Assembly (NCBI RefSeq): GCF_001613405.1
Contig: NZ_BDCH01000010.1
Location: 1-64,000 of the forward strand
From: Nocardia crassostreae
GTDB taxonomy: Bacteria; Actinomycetota; Actinomycetes; Mycobacteriales; Mycobacteriaceae
Direction of reading: 5' to 3'
DNA length: 64,000 bases
A model generated the notes under the pieces. That model did no database searches, had not been told where the DNA came from, and saw only the letters and a list, made by a program, of their open reading frames with translations. The position numbers and the translations under genes are program-made. This document shows, piece after piece, positions 17,185-25,331 of this stretch. The first letter of the stretch is position 1; each line of letters starts with the position of its first letter.

Positions 17185-17468
17185 GGACCTCATCACCTCC
17201 TGCGGACTGTGAACGGCCATGGACTTTCCATGGCAGGAGGGTTCGTTGCGTCAGCAACCCGACAAGGCTAGCACCGCCTCCCCGAGCCTTTAGCGCCAGG
17301 CTGGGAGCCGTTGACCGTCGGGCACGCGTGCCGGCGGTTGGGAGCCGACCCGACTGTGGGCGTACCCCGGGAGTTACCCGGACCTCACGAGATCAGTCGT
17401 CACGTTCCGAGAACCACCGAAGAGCCCGGTCGCCCGGGCAAAACGAGCGGTCGGCGGGTCGCTCCGCC

Positions 17469-17474
17469 TAGGGT
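17469..17474 (+). promoter_or_regulatory. -10 box TAGGGT, predicted leaderless promoter
   Basis: TAGGGT followed by 7 nt and the ATG of the GT87 gene; no ribosome site is present. Confidence 0.55.
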
Positions 17475-17481
17475 GGTGCCC

Positions 17482-18903
17482 ATGTCGAACCGACCTGTCA
17501 CTGCCGATCGGGTTACCGGGCGTGCGGCGGGCTCGGTGATCGCCCTCACCTCGGTGCTGGTGTGCGGTGTCACATTGCTGCTCGCCTATTTCAACAAGGC
17601 GCGGTGCGCGGGTGCGCCGTTCGACGGTTCGGGGCGCAGCACGATCTTCGATATCTACAAGGACCGGGACGTCTGTTATTCGGATATCCAGCTGCTGTGG
17701 CTGGGGCGCGATATCAATGAGCACGTCTTCCCATATCTGTCCGGCGGTATCACCGCGGACGGGGCGCTCACCGGCGGTGTCGTCGAATATCCGGTGCTGA
17801 GCGGGCTGCTCATGTGGCTGGGCGCGCTCGGCGCGCACGATGATGCCGCGTTCCTGCGGCATTCGGCCTTGCTGCTGGCGCCGTTCGCGCTGCTGACCGC
17901 GTATATGCTGGCCAAACTGGGCGGTCGGGCGGCGCTATTGTGGGCGGCCGGGCCGCCGCTGGTGCTCTACGCCTTCCACAATTGGGAATTGCCGGTGGTG
18001 TTCACCGCCGTCGCCGCGATCTACGTGGTGACGACCATGACCCGATATTCGTTGCGGGCCAGGGGAATCGTGGCGGCCGTACTGCTGGGCATCGGATTCT
18101 GCCTGAAGTTGTATCCGGGAATCTTCGTGCTGCCGTTGCTGATTCACGTGCTGCTGGGCGAGCCGGACAGCACCGATTATTGGCAGCCGCGGCGCTACGA
18201 CGTGCGCGGCGCGATTGCCGTGGCCGGGGCGGCGATCACCACGGTGGTGCTGATCAACCTGCCGTTCGCGCTGGCCGGTTACGAGGGTTGGCGCGCGTCG
18301 ATCACCTTCCAGCAATTGCGCCAGGCCGACATCACCACGAACTCCATCTGGTACTGGGGTCTGCGGCCCATGTTCGGCGCTTCCGCCGATTCCGAGGCCA
18401 CCTTCCAAGATGTGGTGTCGACGGCCTCGCCGCTGCTGGTGCTGGCATCCTTCGGGCTGGCGGTCTGGCTGGGGATGCGCCGTCAGGTGCTCACCGGCGT
18501 CTTCCCGTGGATCGGCGTGAGCGGGGCCATGCTGTGTGGATTCCTGTTGTTCCACAAGGTGCATTCCCCGCAGTACACGCTGTGGCTGATCCCGTTCCTG
18601 GTGCTGCTCGAGGTCCGCTGGTCGCTGATCGGCGTCTATCTGCTGGCCGACGCCGCCATCGGCATCGGCGTATTCCGCTACTTCTATGCCCTGGGTTCCG
18701 GTCGTCCGGCCGAATTCTCCGAGCACATAGTGCAATTCGGCGTCTGGGGTCGCGCGGTGCTGCTGGTGGCGTTCTTCTTCGCCTTCGTGTCGGCGCGCCC
18801 GCGGCAGCTAGGCCGATTCGGTATGCCGGGCGCGGAAGGCCGCGCTCTTGGCCCGGTTTCCGCATACGGTCATATCGCACCAACGGCGCGAACCGCCGCG
18901 TGA
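17482..18903 (+). CDS. GT87-family membrane glycosyltransferase (mannosyltransferase-like)
   Basis: 473-aa polytopic membrane protein with around ten hydrophobic segments. Family pointers of DUF2029/GT87 (polyprenyl-phosphate-mannose-dependent transferases): GVVEYPVLSGLLMW in the first large loop, FCLKLYPGIFVLPLL, and FHKVHSPQYTLWLIPFLVLLE (each only in part shown here). Catalytic Asp/Glu candidates lie in the first external loop (DVCYSDIQLLW). Divergent from rpsF. Its last 96 nt overlap the end of the CGNR gene on the other strand. A paralogue (552 aa) is at 37886-39544. Acceptor is probably a cell-envelope lipoglycan; unproven. Confidence 0.85.
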   Translation: MSNRPVTADRVTGRAAGSVIALTSVLVCGVTLLLAYFNKARCAGAPFDGSGRSTIFDIYKDRDVCYSDIQLLWLGRDINEHVFPYLSGGITADGALTGGVVEYPVLSGLLMWLGALGAHDDAAFLRHSALLLAPFALLTAYMLAKLGGRAALLWAAGPPLVLYAFHNWELPVVFTAVAAIYVVTTMTRYSLRARGIVAAVLLGIGFCLKLYPGIFVLPLLIHVLLGEPDSTDYWQPRRYDVRGAIAVAGAAITTVVLINLPFALAGYEGWRASITFQQLRQADITTNSIWYWGLRPMFGASADSEATFQDVVSTASPLLVLASFGLAVWLGMRRQVLTGVFPWIGVSGAMLCGFLLFHKVHSPQYTLWLIPFLVLLEVRWSLIGVYLLADAAIGIGVFRYFYALGSGRPAEFSEHIVQFGVWGRAVLLVAFFFAFVSARPRQLGRFGMPGAEGRALGPVSAYGHIAPTARTAA

Positions 18904-19350
18904 GGTGTCGATATAGAGCCGGGTGCATTCCGGTCGCCCGCATTCCTTGATCCGATCGCGATCCGGTCCGCCGAACAATTCGACCGCGCTGCGGGCGATT
19001 TCGGCCAGTGCGCTGTCCGCGTCGCCGATGCGCCGCACGCCGCCGTCGGCGCGCAGCGTGATCTCCGGTAGAGGGCCGTGCGCGAGCGAATTGACCAGTG
19101 CGCGATCGGCATCGGCGACGGCCGGGCCGCCCATGGCCGCCAGGGCCATGCGATAGACCGCCTCCCGGAGCCGCACGCCCTGCTTCAGGGTGGCCGCATC
19201 GCAGTCCGGTTCGCGATCCAGCAGCCCCGCCGCGATGGTCCAGCTCCCCAGATCGGCGGGCGTTTCCAGCAGATCGGCCGCGTAGCTGCGCCGACCCTTC
19301 ACCGTGCCGATGAAGTCCAGCGTGAGATTGCCGCTGACGAAAGTGAACAC
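18808..19350 (-). CDS. CGNR zinc-finger / ABATE-domain transcriptional regulator
   Basis: 180 aa. N-terminal ABATE domain (VSGNLTLDFIGTV) and C-terminal CGNR zinc finger with ECGRPECTRLYID, then RRWCDMTVCGNRAK; all four Cys are present, with an Arg/His tail. GTG start at 19350 follows a TACTAT -10 box by 6 nt; a start further upstream would run through the operator. Divergent from the EamA transporter, so likely regulator of that exporter and of itself. Overlaps the converging GT87 gene by 96 bp. Confidence 0.88.
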   Translation of the reverse strand: MFTFVSGNLTLDFIGTVKGRRSYAADLLETPADLGSWTIAAGLLDREPDCDAATLKQGVRLREAVYRMALAAMGGPAVADADRALVNSLAHGPLPEITLRADGGVRRIGDADSALAEIARSAVELFGGPDRDRIKECGRPECTRLYIDTSRGGSRRWCDMTVCGNRAKSAAFRARHTESA

Positions 19351-19356
19351 CTCCTC

Positions 19357-19362
19357 ATAGTA
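19357..19362 (-). promoter_or_regulatory. -10 box TACTAT of the CGNR gene, predicted leaderless
   Basis: TACTAT ends 6 nt before the GTG start and overlaps the first bases of operator 1, which fits autoregulation by repression. Confidence 0.5.
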
Positions 19363-19419
19363 ACCGCTTTGACAGGTTACCGAGCGCGATGCCACGGTAA
19401 TAACCGTCTTGGGTGGTTA
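19361..19419. promoter_or_regulatory. twin operators TAACC-N9-GGTTA, 40 bp apart
   Basis: Site 1 at 19361-19379 and site 2 at 19401-19419 have identical perfect arms TAACC / GGTTA and the same 9-nt spacer length (GCTTTGACA and GTCTTGGGT). The repeat distance of exactly 40 bp puts them on the same face of the helix. They occupy the divergent promoter of the CGNR regulator and the EamA exporter. Confidence 0.7.
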
Positions 19420-19435
19420 CTCGGTAGGAGGTCTC

Positions 19436-20344
19436 GTGGATAACCGGCTGTTCGAACTCACCGCGCCACCGGCCCTGATCCTCATGTGGAGCAGCGCCTT
19501 CATCGCGGGCATCATCGGCGTCGGCGCGGCCCCGCCCATGCTGGTGCTGTTCACCCGCTTCGCGGTGGCGGGCGCACTCCTGCTCGGCTACGGACTCCTC
19601 GCACGCGCCGTCTGGCCCCGCGGGCGACTGCTCGGGCACACCCTCGTAGCGGGCCTGCTCATGCAGATCGTCCAGTTCGGCGGCTTCTACACCGCCATGA
19701 GCCAGCACGTCAGCGCCGCCGTCATCGCGCTCGTCCAGGGCCTGAGCCCGGTCGTGATCGCCGTCTTCGCGGGCGTTCTCGGTGAAACCGTCACCCCGCG
19801 CCAATGGCTCGGCTTCGGAATCGGCGGTCTCGGAGTCGGATTGGCGGTCGTGGACCAATCCACCTTCACGGTGACCGGCCTGCTGCTCTGCGTGCTTGGC
19901 CTGGCCGGACTCAGCCTCGGCACCGTGTACCAGAAGCGCTTCACCCCCGGCATCGATCCGCGCGCCGCCACCGCCCTGCACGTCACCGTCAGCGCTCCGT
20001 TCGCCGGTCTGCTGGCCCTGCTCGGCAACGACTTCCACATCTCCGATCCGGGCCGTTTCGCCTCCGCCATGGCGTGGATGGTGCTGATCAATTCCATGGC
20101 CGCCTTCCTGCTGTTCAACCACCTGCTGTTGCGCTGGGACAACACGCGCGTCGGCCGCTTCCTGTTCGCGACCCCCGCGGTGACCGCACTGCTGGCCTGG
20201 TGGCTCATCGATCAGCGGGTGGGCCCGTTGACCATTGCCGGGCTGAGCGCCGGGCTGGTGGGCATGGTGCTGGCCACCCGCCGGGCGGTGCGGCCCGCGC
20301 CGCTGCCGGAACCGGCGACACCGCTGGCGGTTTCACACCGATAA
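19436..20344 (+). CDS. EamA/DMT-family transporter
   Basis: 302-aa membrane protein with about ten hydrophobic helices in two EamA repeats. Typical features are MWSSAFIAGIIGVGAAPP in the first helix, ALVQGLSPVVIAVFAGVLGE and the second-half counterpart FATPAVTALLAWWLI. GTG start has AGGAGG 5 nt upstream. Likely exports a small metabolite or drug; expression probably controlled by the divergent CGNR protein through the twin operators. Confidence 0.87.
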   Translation: MDNRLFELTAPPALILMWSSAFIAGIIGVGAAPPMLVLFTRFAVAGALLLGYGLLARAVWPRGRLLGHTLVAGLLMQIVQFGGFYTAMSQHVSAAVIALVQGLSPVVIAVFAGVLGETVTPRQWLGFGIGGLGVGLAVVDQSTFTVTGLLLCVLGLAGLSLGTVYQKRFTPGIDPRAATALHVTVSAPFAGLLALLGNDFHISDPGRFASAMAWMVLINSMAAFLLFNHLLLRWDNTRVGRFLFATPAVTALLAWWLIDQRVGPLTIAGLSAGLVGMVLATRRAVRPAPLPEPATPLAVSHR

Positions 20345-20381
20345 GAGGCCGTAAAGCCGCTGGCAGGGCAGACTGATCCCC

Positions 20382-21344
20382 ATGCTGCACCTGCGTGTCA
20401 TGGCTCCGGACGGTATGACCGACGAGATCGTCGCGCTGCTCGACAAGGACGAGGCCGTCAGTGGATTGGCCGTCTTCCGCGGCGCGGCCGTGCGCCCGCC
20501 CGGCGATCTGATCATGGCGCAGGTGGCCCGGGAGGGCGCCAACGACATCGTGCAGAACCTGCGCGCCCTGCGGGTGCACCACGTCGGCTCCATCGAATTG
20601 GAGCCGGTGGGAACCTGGTTGTCGCGCAAGGGGTTCGAGGCCGAGATTCGCACACCGGGCAGCAGCGCCGATGCCGTGGTGTGGGCGGAGGTGGCGCAGC
20701 GCTCCTACGAGGAGAGCGAACTCAACTGGACGTTCTTGAGTTTCATGACCCTGGCCACCGTCATCGCCACCATCGCCATCGTGCTGGATTCGCAGATCCT
20801 GGTCATCGGCGCCATGGTGCTAGGTCCCGAATTCGGCGCCATCGCCGCCCTGGGCGTCGCCCTGGTGCGGCGGCGCTGGGTGTTGGGGCGCCTGGCGATT
20901 CGCACGCTGGGGCTGGGCTTCGTCGCCGCCATCCTGATCACCATCGTGCTGACCCTCATCGGGCGCGCGCTCGGCTGGATCACCATCGACGATGTCACCG
21001 GCCCGCGCCCGAGTACCGCCTTCATCTACACCCCGGACAAATGGTCGTTCATCGTGGCCGTGGTGGCGGGCGCCGCGGGCGTGCTCGCGCTGACCTCCTC
21101 GAAGGCGGGTGGTCTGTCCGGCGTCTTCATCTCCGTCACCACCATTCCGGCCGCCGGAAATATCGCGCTCGGAACGGCATTCGGCGTCGGCTCGGCGATC
21201 TGGGGCAGCACCCTGCAGCTGTTCGTGAATATTGCGGGCATGGCTGCGGCGGGTTGGGCGACGCTGGCCTTCCAGCAGGCGGTCTGGTCGCGGATCTCGG
21301 TGCGGCGGGCCAAGTCGATGGCCTTGCCCCGCCGCATGCTGTGA
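20382..21344 (+). CDS. DUF389-domain membrane protein
   Basis: 320 aa. N-terminal soluble alpha/beta domain (about 1-105, MLHLRVMAPDGMTDEIVALL) followed by the DUF389 membrane region with the conserved VIGAMVLGPEFGAIAALGVAL and, near the end, FISVTTIPAAGNIALG. About six transmembrane helices. A CAGACT -10-like box lies 7 nt before the ATG. Function of the family unknown; 37 nt after the EamA gene. It ends 4 nt before the converging TerD-family gene. Confidence 0.88.
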   Translation: MLHLRVMAPDGMTDEIVALLDKDEAVSGLAVFRGAAVRPPGDLIMAQVAREGANDIVQNLRALRVHHVGSIELEPVGTWLSRKGFEAEIRTPGSSADAVVWAEVAQRSYEESELNWTFLSFMTLATVIATIAIVLDSQILVIGAMVLGPEFGAIAALGVALVRRRWVLGRLAIRTLGLGFVAAILITIVLTLIGRALGWITIDDVTGPRPSTAFIYTPDKWSFIVAVVAGAAGVLALTSSKAGGLSGVFISVTTIPAAGNIALGTAFGVGSAIWGSTLQLFVNIAGMAAAGWATLAFQQAVWSRISVRRAKSMALPRRML

Positions 21345-21348
21345 TCGG

Positions 21349-21978
21349 CTACTTCCGCGCGGGCGCCCAGTTCATGCCCCACCCGTAGGCCTCGTCGATG
21401 GCGCGCTGATTTCCATTGATGTACCGGACTTCCCGCTGCACCGTCAGCTCGCCGCCGCTGTTCCGCAACAGCGCGATGGCGCAGGAGCGCGCCCCGTCCA
21501 CCGGCGAGTCCAGCCGCACCTCGATCTGCGGGCCCACGGTCAGGAACAGTATCACCACGCCGTCGGCGGCGGCCCAATTGGCAACGCCCTCATAGATGTA
21601 GGCGAAGATGAGCACGCGCTTGAAGATCTCGGGCCGCTCCAGATTCACGTGCATGTTCTCGCCGCCGGTCGCCTCCCCGCTGCGATCGTCGCCGTCGAGG
21701 AAGATGAACGGCGCGGCGTGCAGCGCGCCGAAGTTGTTGCCCAGCGCCTGCACGACGCCCTTGCGGCCGTCGGCGAGCTCGTAGAGACAGGCCAGATCGA
21801 GATCGACGGCGCCCGACCGCCGGAACAGCCCCCGCTTCTTGCCTTGTGACCAGTTCAGATTCACCCGCATGACGCCGTGGCTGTCACCGGGTTTGGTGAG
21901 CTTCACCGACGGGGTGGTCTTGGACAGGGTGACTTTGCCGAGGTTGACGCCGCCGGAACCGGGCTGCTGAGACGTCAT
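21349..21978 (-). CDS. TerD-family protein (TerA/TerF-like)
   Basis: 209-aa TerD-domain protein of the tellurium/stress-response Ter systems. Visible: VNLNWSQGKKRGL, AVDLDLACLYEL, FIFLDGDDRSGEATGGEN (a degenerate version of the calcium loop GDNxTGEGxGDDE) and MHVNLERPEIFKRVLIFAYIYEG. It has no trailing second domain. ATG at 21978 is preferred because the GGGGGG site then lies 9 nt away. Separated from the DUF475 gene upstream by a strong hairpin. Confidence 0.85.
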   Translation of the reverse strand: MTSQQPGSGGVNLGKVTLSKTTPSVKLTKPGDSHGVMRVNLNWSQGKKRGLFRRSGAVDLDLACLYELADGRKGVVQALGNNFGALHAAPFIFLDGDDRSGEATGGENMHVNLERPEIFKRVLIFAYIYEGVANWAAADGVVILFLTVGPQIEVRLDSPVDGARSCAIALLRNSGGELTVQREVRYINGNQRAIDEAYGWGMNWAPARK

Positions 21979-22016
21979 GAATACCATCCCCCCTCAGGGA
22001 TCTTCATGAAACGCAC

Positions 22017-22050
22017 CGCGCCCGTCACGCGAAATCGCGTGACGGGCGCG
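22017..22050 (-). terminator. terminator hairpin after the DUF475 gene
   Basis: Perfect 15-bp arms CGCGCCCGTCACGCG / CGCGTGACGGGCGCG around AAAT, with no U tract, lying 20 nt downstream of the DUF475 stop. Such tail-less strong hairpins are common terminators in high-GC actinobacteria. Confidence 0.8.
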
Positions 22051-22070
22051 GGAGTTCGCGGATTATCCGC

Positions 22071-23183
22071 TCAGCCTACCGGCGTGGCTTCCTTGTCGCT
22101 CACGCTTTCCGGCTCGTCGCCGCCCTCGCGGCGATTGCGAATAATGCTGGTGATGAACGCCGCGCCGATGAAGGCGACGCCGATCATGCCGGTGAGCAGC
22201 TCGTTGATGTGCACGCCGATCGACACCAGCAGGATGACCGCCAGCGCGCCGATGGCCCAGTGCGCACCGTGCTCAAGGTACACGTACTCCGACAGCGTGC
22301 CCTTGCGCACCAGGTACACGGTGATGGACCGGACGAACATGGCGCCGATCAGACCCAGGCCCAGTGCGATGAGGATCGGGTCCGAGGTGATGGCGAACGC
22401 GCCGATGACACCGTCGAAGGAGAACGAGGCGTCGAGGACCTCCAGGTAGAGGAACAGGAAGAAGCCCGCCTTGCCGGTGGCCTTGACCAGTCCGGACGGC
22501 CCGGAGTGCTCGGCCTCCTCGACCATCTCCTCGGTGTGGAACATGGAACCGAGGCCGTCCACCACGATGTAGGTCACGATGCCGAGAATGCCGCCCAGCA
22601 GCACGGTGGAGCGGTGCGCCTCGTCGGCGGCGAACTCCGCGGCCAGCACCACGCCGACCAGGGCCAGCACGACCGCGAGCATGTCCAGCTTGCCGAGCTT
22701 GGCCAGCGGCCGCTCCAGCCAGCCGAGCCACACGATATCGCGCTCCTCGAGAATGAAGTTCAGGAACAGCAGCAGCAGGAACGCGCCGCCGAAGGAGGCG
22801 ATCTGCGGGTGCGCGTCGGTCAGCAGCTTCTCGTAGCTGGGGCTGCCGTCCGGGAAGGTGAGCGCGTCGTTCGGCGGCGGATTCAGCGCCAGGTCGAAGG
22901 CCTCGACCGGGTTGAGACCCGCGGTGATCCACACGATCGCCAGCGGGAACACCAGGCGCATACCGAAGACGGCGATCAGAATGCCGACGGTTAGGAAGAT
23001 CTTCTGCCAGAACTCGCTCATCCGCTGCAGGACGGTGGCGTTGATGACGGCGTTGTCGAACGACAGCGACACCTCGAGGATACCCAGAATGGCGCACAGT
23101 GCCAGTGCTGTCGGTCCGCCGTACACGAATGCCACCGCGAGGGACAGCACCGTGACGATGATGGAGAGGCCAAATATGCGCAC
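22071..23183 (-). CDS. TerC-like DUF475 integral membrane protein
   Basis: 370-aa protein with about nine hydrophobic helices. The two halves carry the TerC-type motifs EVSLSFDNAVINA (about residue 37) and EVLDASFSFDGVIGAF (about 248), each with an acidic residue in a membrane helix. DUF475 is the TerC relative associated with TerD proteins in actinobacteria, thought to form a membrane metal-sensing or metal-exporting complex. GTG start with AAAGG 10 nt upstream. Probably co-transcribed with the TerD gene 128 nt upstream. Confidence 0.88.
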   Translation of the reverse strand: MRIFGLSIIVTVLSLAVAFVYGGPTALALCAILGILEVSLSFDNAVINATVLQRMSEFWQKIFLTVGILIAVFGMRLVFPLAIVWITAGLNPVEAFDLALNPPPNDALTFPDGSPSYEKLLTDAHPQIASFGGAFLLLLFLNFILEERDIVWLGWLERPLAKLGKLDMLAVVLALVGVVLAAEFAADEAHRSTVLLGGILGIVTYIVVDGLGSMFHTEEMVEEAEHSGPSGLVKATGKAGFFLFLYLEVLDASFSFDGVIGAFAITSDPILIALGLGLIGAMFVRSITVYLVRKGTLSEYVYLEHGAHWAIGALAVILLVSIGVHINELLTGMIGVAFIGAAFITSIIRNRREGGDEPESVSDKEATPVG

Positions 23184-23311
23184 CGCGAGGGGGCCTTTCG
23201 GGTTGTGCCGCGAATCGCTCGGGGCTCGGTTCTATCTTCGGCTTGCGCCGAGGATCGTCGCACGAGGGAGGGCTCGCACGCCCGAGCCCCCCTGGTGCGT
23301 CGGTTATTCGA

Positions 23312-23887
23312 TCAGACGTTGACGCCGTAGTCGCGGGCGATGCCCGACAGGCCGGAGGCGTAGCCCTGGCCGATGGCGCGGAACTTCCACTCGGCGCCAT
23401 TGCGGTACAGCTCGCCGAAGACCATGGCGGTCTCGGTGGAGGCGTCCTCGCTCAGGTCGTAGCGGGCCAGCTCGGTGCCGTTGGCGCGGTCGACGACGCG
23501 GATGTAGGCGTTGCGGACCTGGCCGAAGGACTGGCTGCGCGAGTCGGCTTCGTAGATCGAGACCGGGAAGAAGATGGACTCGATGGTCGGCGGGGTCGCG
23601 GCCAGGTCGACATTGATGACCTCGTCGTCGCCCTCGCCCTCACCGGTGCGGTTGTCGCCGGCGTGCACGATGGCGCCTTCGGGGGAGGACAGGTTGTTGA
23701 AGAAGACGAAGTGCTTGTCCGAAACGACCTTCTTGTCGGCGCCGGTCGCGATGGCGCTCGCGTCCAGGTCGAAGTCGGTCCCGGTGGTGGTTCGCACATC
23801 CCAGACCAGGCCGACCGACACGGCGGTCAGATTCGGAGCCTGCTTCGTCAGCGAAACATTGCCGCCCTTGGACAAACTGACACCCAT
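23312..23887 (-). CDS. terD: TerD-family stress-response protein
   Basis: 191 aa, a canonical TerD. N-terminus MGVSLSKGGNVSLTK, then DFDLDASAIA, HFVFFNNLSSPEGAIVH, the complete calcium loop GDNRTGEGEGDDE followed by VINVDL, and the ending EWKFRAIGQGYASGL. TerD proteins are cytosolic, calcium-binding and tied to phage, tellurite and oxidative stress phenotypes. Transcribed away from the metabolic operon that starts at 24103. Confidence 0.95.
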   Translation of the reverse strand: MGVSLSKGGNVSLTKQAPNLTAVSVGLVWDVRTTTGTDFDLDASAIATGADKKVVSDKHFVFFNNLSSPEGAIVHAGDNRTGEGEGDDEVINVDLAATPPTIESIFFPVSIYEADSRSQSFGQVRNAYIRVVDRANGTELARYDLSEDASTETAMVFGELYRNGAEWKFRAIGQGYASGLSGIARDYGVNV

Positions 23888-24090
23888 GCGGGGAATCCCT
23901 TCCGTTGGAATGTGTTTCTAGCGTTGTTTGTATTGCGGCATGTCCGAATTGCCGGTGTCCGCCAGTACGACAGTAGTAGCTTTCGGCGGGTCTGTGCATG
24001 AACAAACCGAGGACATCATGCGTGACAACCCTGTCTCGCGACATGTCCCTGTACAGATCGTGATACTCGCCGACGGTGTGAACGGTTGCC

Positions 24091-24096
24091 TACCAT
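24091..24096 (+). promoter_or_regulatory. -10 box TACCAT, predicted leaderless promoter of the Ter metabolic operon
   Basis: TACCAT ends 6 nt before the GTG start at 24103. Confidence 0.5.
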
Positions 24097-24102
24097 CGGG
24101 GC

Positions 24103-25299
24103 GTGGCAGGCCGTAGGCGGGGATGGTTCCGCACCTCTCGGGACAATGAATGGGTTCAACAGGCCCGGCAGGCGCTGACGGCCGCCTTCCTGGACATGGA
24201 TCGCCGCCAGAGCATTGCCGACTCCGGCGTGGCGGCCTCGGCGCAGCTCTTCCCGGAACGCGGGCTGGCGCAGCTGTGGGAACCGGTGCGGGCGCGCTGC
24301 TACGAGGCCGCGGGCAGCTATTTGGCTCTCAGCGAACGGCTCGACCAGGCCGAACGCGACGGCGTCCGGATCCCGCAGGCCGAACTCGACGCGCAGGTGC
24401 GCACCCTGGCCGAGGCCGCGCGGGGCGTGGACGAGTTCTATCGCGCCCAGCAGGCCCATCTCGAGCACGCCGTCGCCGTGCACGGCACGGTGCCGCAATT
24501 GGTGACCCAGGTGCGGGCGGCCGCGCGGCAGGCGCGGGAGGCGGCCGCCGCCTCGCCGTATGCCGGATACCCGTCGGTGCGCCGCGCCGCGGCCGCGGTG
24601 GATGAGGGTCTGGTCACACTCGAGGCGGCGGGCGGCTCCGGTGCGGGTGTGGCGCGTGAGGCCGCGACGCGCTTGGAGGCGGATACCCGAACCCTGTCAA
24701 GGGCCCTGGAAGACGCACCGGGCAAACAGCATTCGGCGACCACCGCCCTCGCCTCGGCCGCGACCCGGCTGGCCGCGGCCCGGCATCGCGCCGAGCGCAT
24801 TCCCCCCGCCGTGTCCGCGCTGCTCCGGGAGTTCCATGCTGCGAGTTCGGCGGATTTGGCCAACAATGAACGGGAAGCCCACCGAGCCATCGACGCCGCC
24901 GACGCGGAACTGTCACGAGCCCGGGCCGCATTGCAGAACAACGACCCGGAGCAAACCCTTGAGCTGACCACATCCGCCCGCGCGCAACTCGCCGCCGCCG
25001 AGGAACAGGCCGACGCCGTCACCGACCGGTTGGCACTACTACGTGAGGTGCGCGCCCAACCACAAGACAAGGCCAAGGCCGTCCGGTTCAAGCTGCGTGA
25101 CGCGCAGATGCTGGCGGTGAACAACGGTTTGGTCGACCGCTGGGGAACCGTGCTCGACGCCCAGTCCGATCGCCTGGACCGGGTCTCGGGCAGTCTTACC
25201 GGGCGACATCCCGACTACTGGGCGTATGTGTCCGAACTCGATGCCATCTCGACGTTCATCGCGGGTGTTGTCGATCGAATGAGAAATACCGATAGCTGA
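24103..25299 (+). CDS. Ter-operon coiled-coil protein of unknown function
   Basis: 398 aa, extremely Ala/Arg/Glu-rich and almost entirely helical; long heptad-like stretches such as RVSGSLTG-bounded helices at the end and AREAAAASPYAGYPSVRRA in the middle. No signal peptide or transmembrane segment. Basic N-terminus MAGRRRGWFR. I do not recognise a catalytic motif. It is the first gene of the plus-strand unit coiled coil, aldolase, phosphoribosyltransferase, HAD; the next start is 33 nt away. It may be a scaffold linking TerD/TerC to the biosynthetic enzymes; that is inference. Confidence 0.75.
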   Translation: MAGRRRGWFRTSRDNEWVQQARQALTAAFLDMDRRQSIADSGVAASAQLFPERGLAQLWEPVRARCYEAAGSYLALSERLDQAERDGVRIPQAELDAQVRTLAEAARGVDEFYRAQQAHLEHAVAVHGTVPQLVTQVRAAARQAREAAAASPYAGYPSVRRAAAAVDEGLVTLEAAGGSGAGVAREAATRLEADTRTLSRALEDAPGKQHSATTALASAATRLAAARHRAERIPPAVSALLREFHAASSADLANNEREAHRAIDAADAELSRARAALQNNDPEQTLELTTSARAQLAAAEEQADAVTDRLALLREVRAQPQDKAKAVRFKLRDAQMLAVNNGLVDRWGTVLDAQSDRLDRVSGSLTGRHPDYWAYVSELDAISTFIAGVVDRMRNTDS

Positions 25300-25331
25300 A
25301 CCGACCGACTAGTAGGAGGAAATGGGGGCCG

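Noticed and set aside
16894..17220. Longer rpsF start (ATG at 17220 or 17193)
   Set aside because: 17193 is 2 nt from the AGGAGG site and S6 proteins start MRHYE; the GTG at 17184 gives the normal 96 aa.
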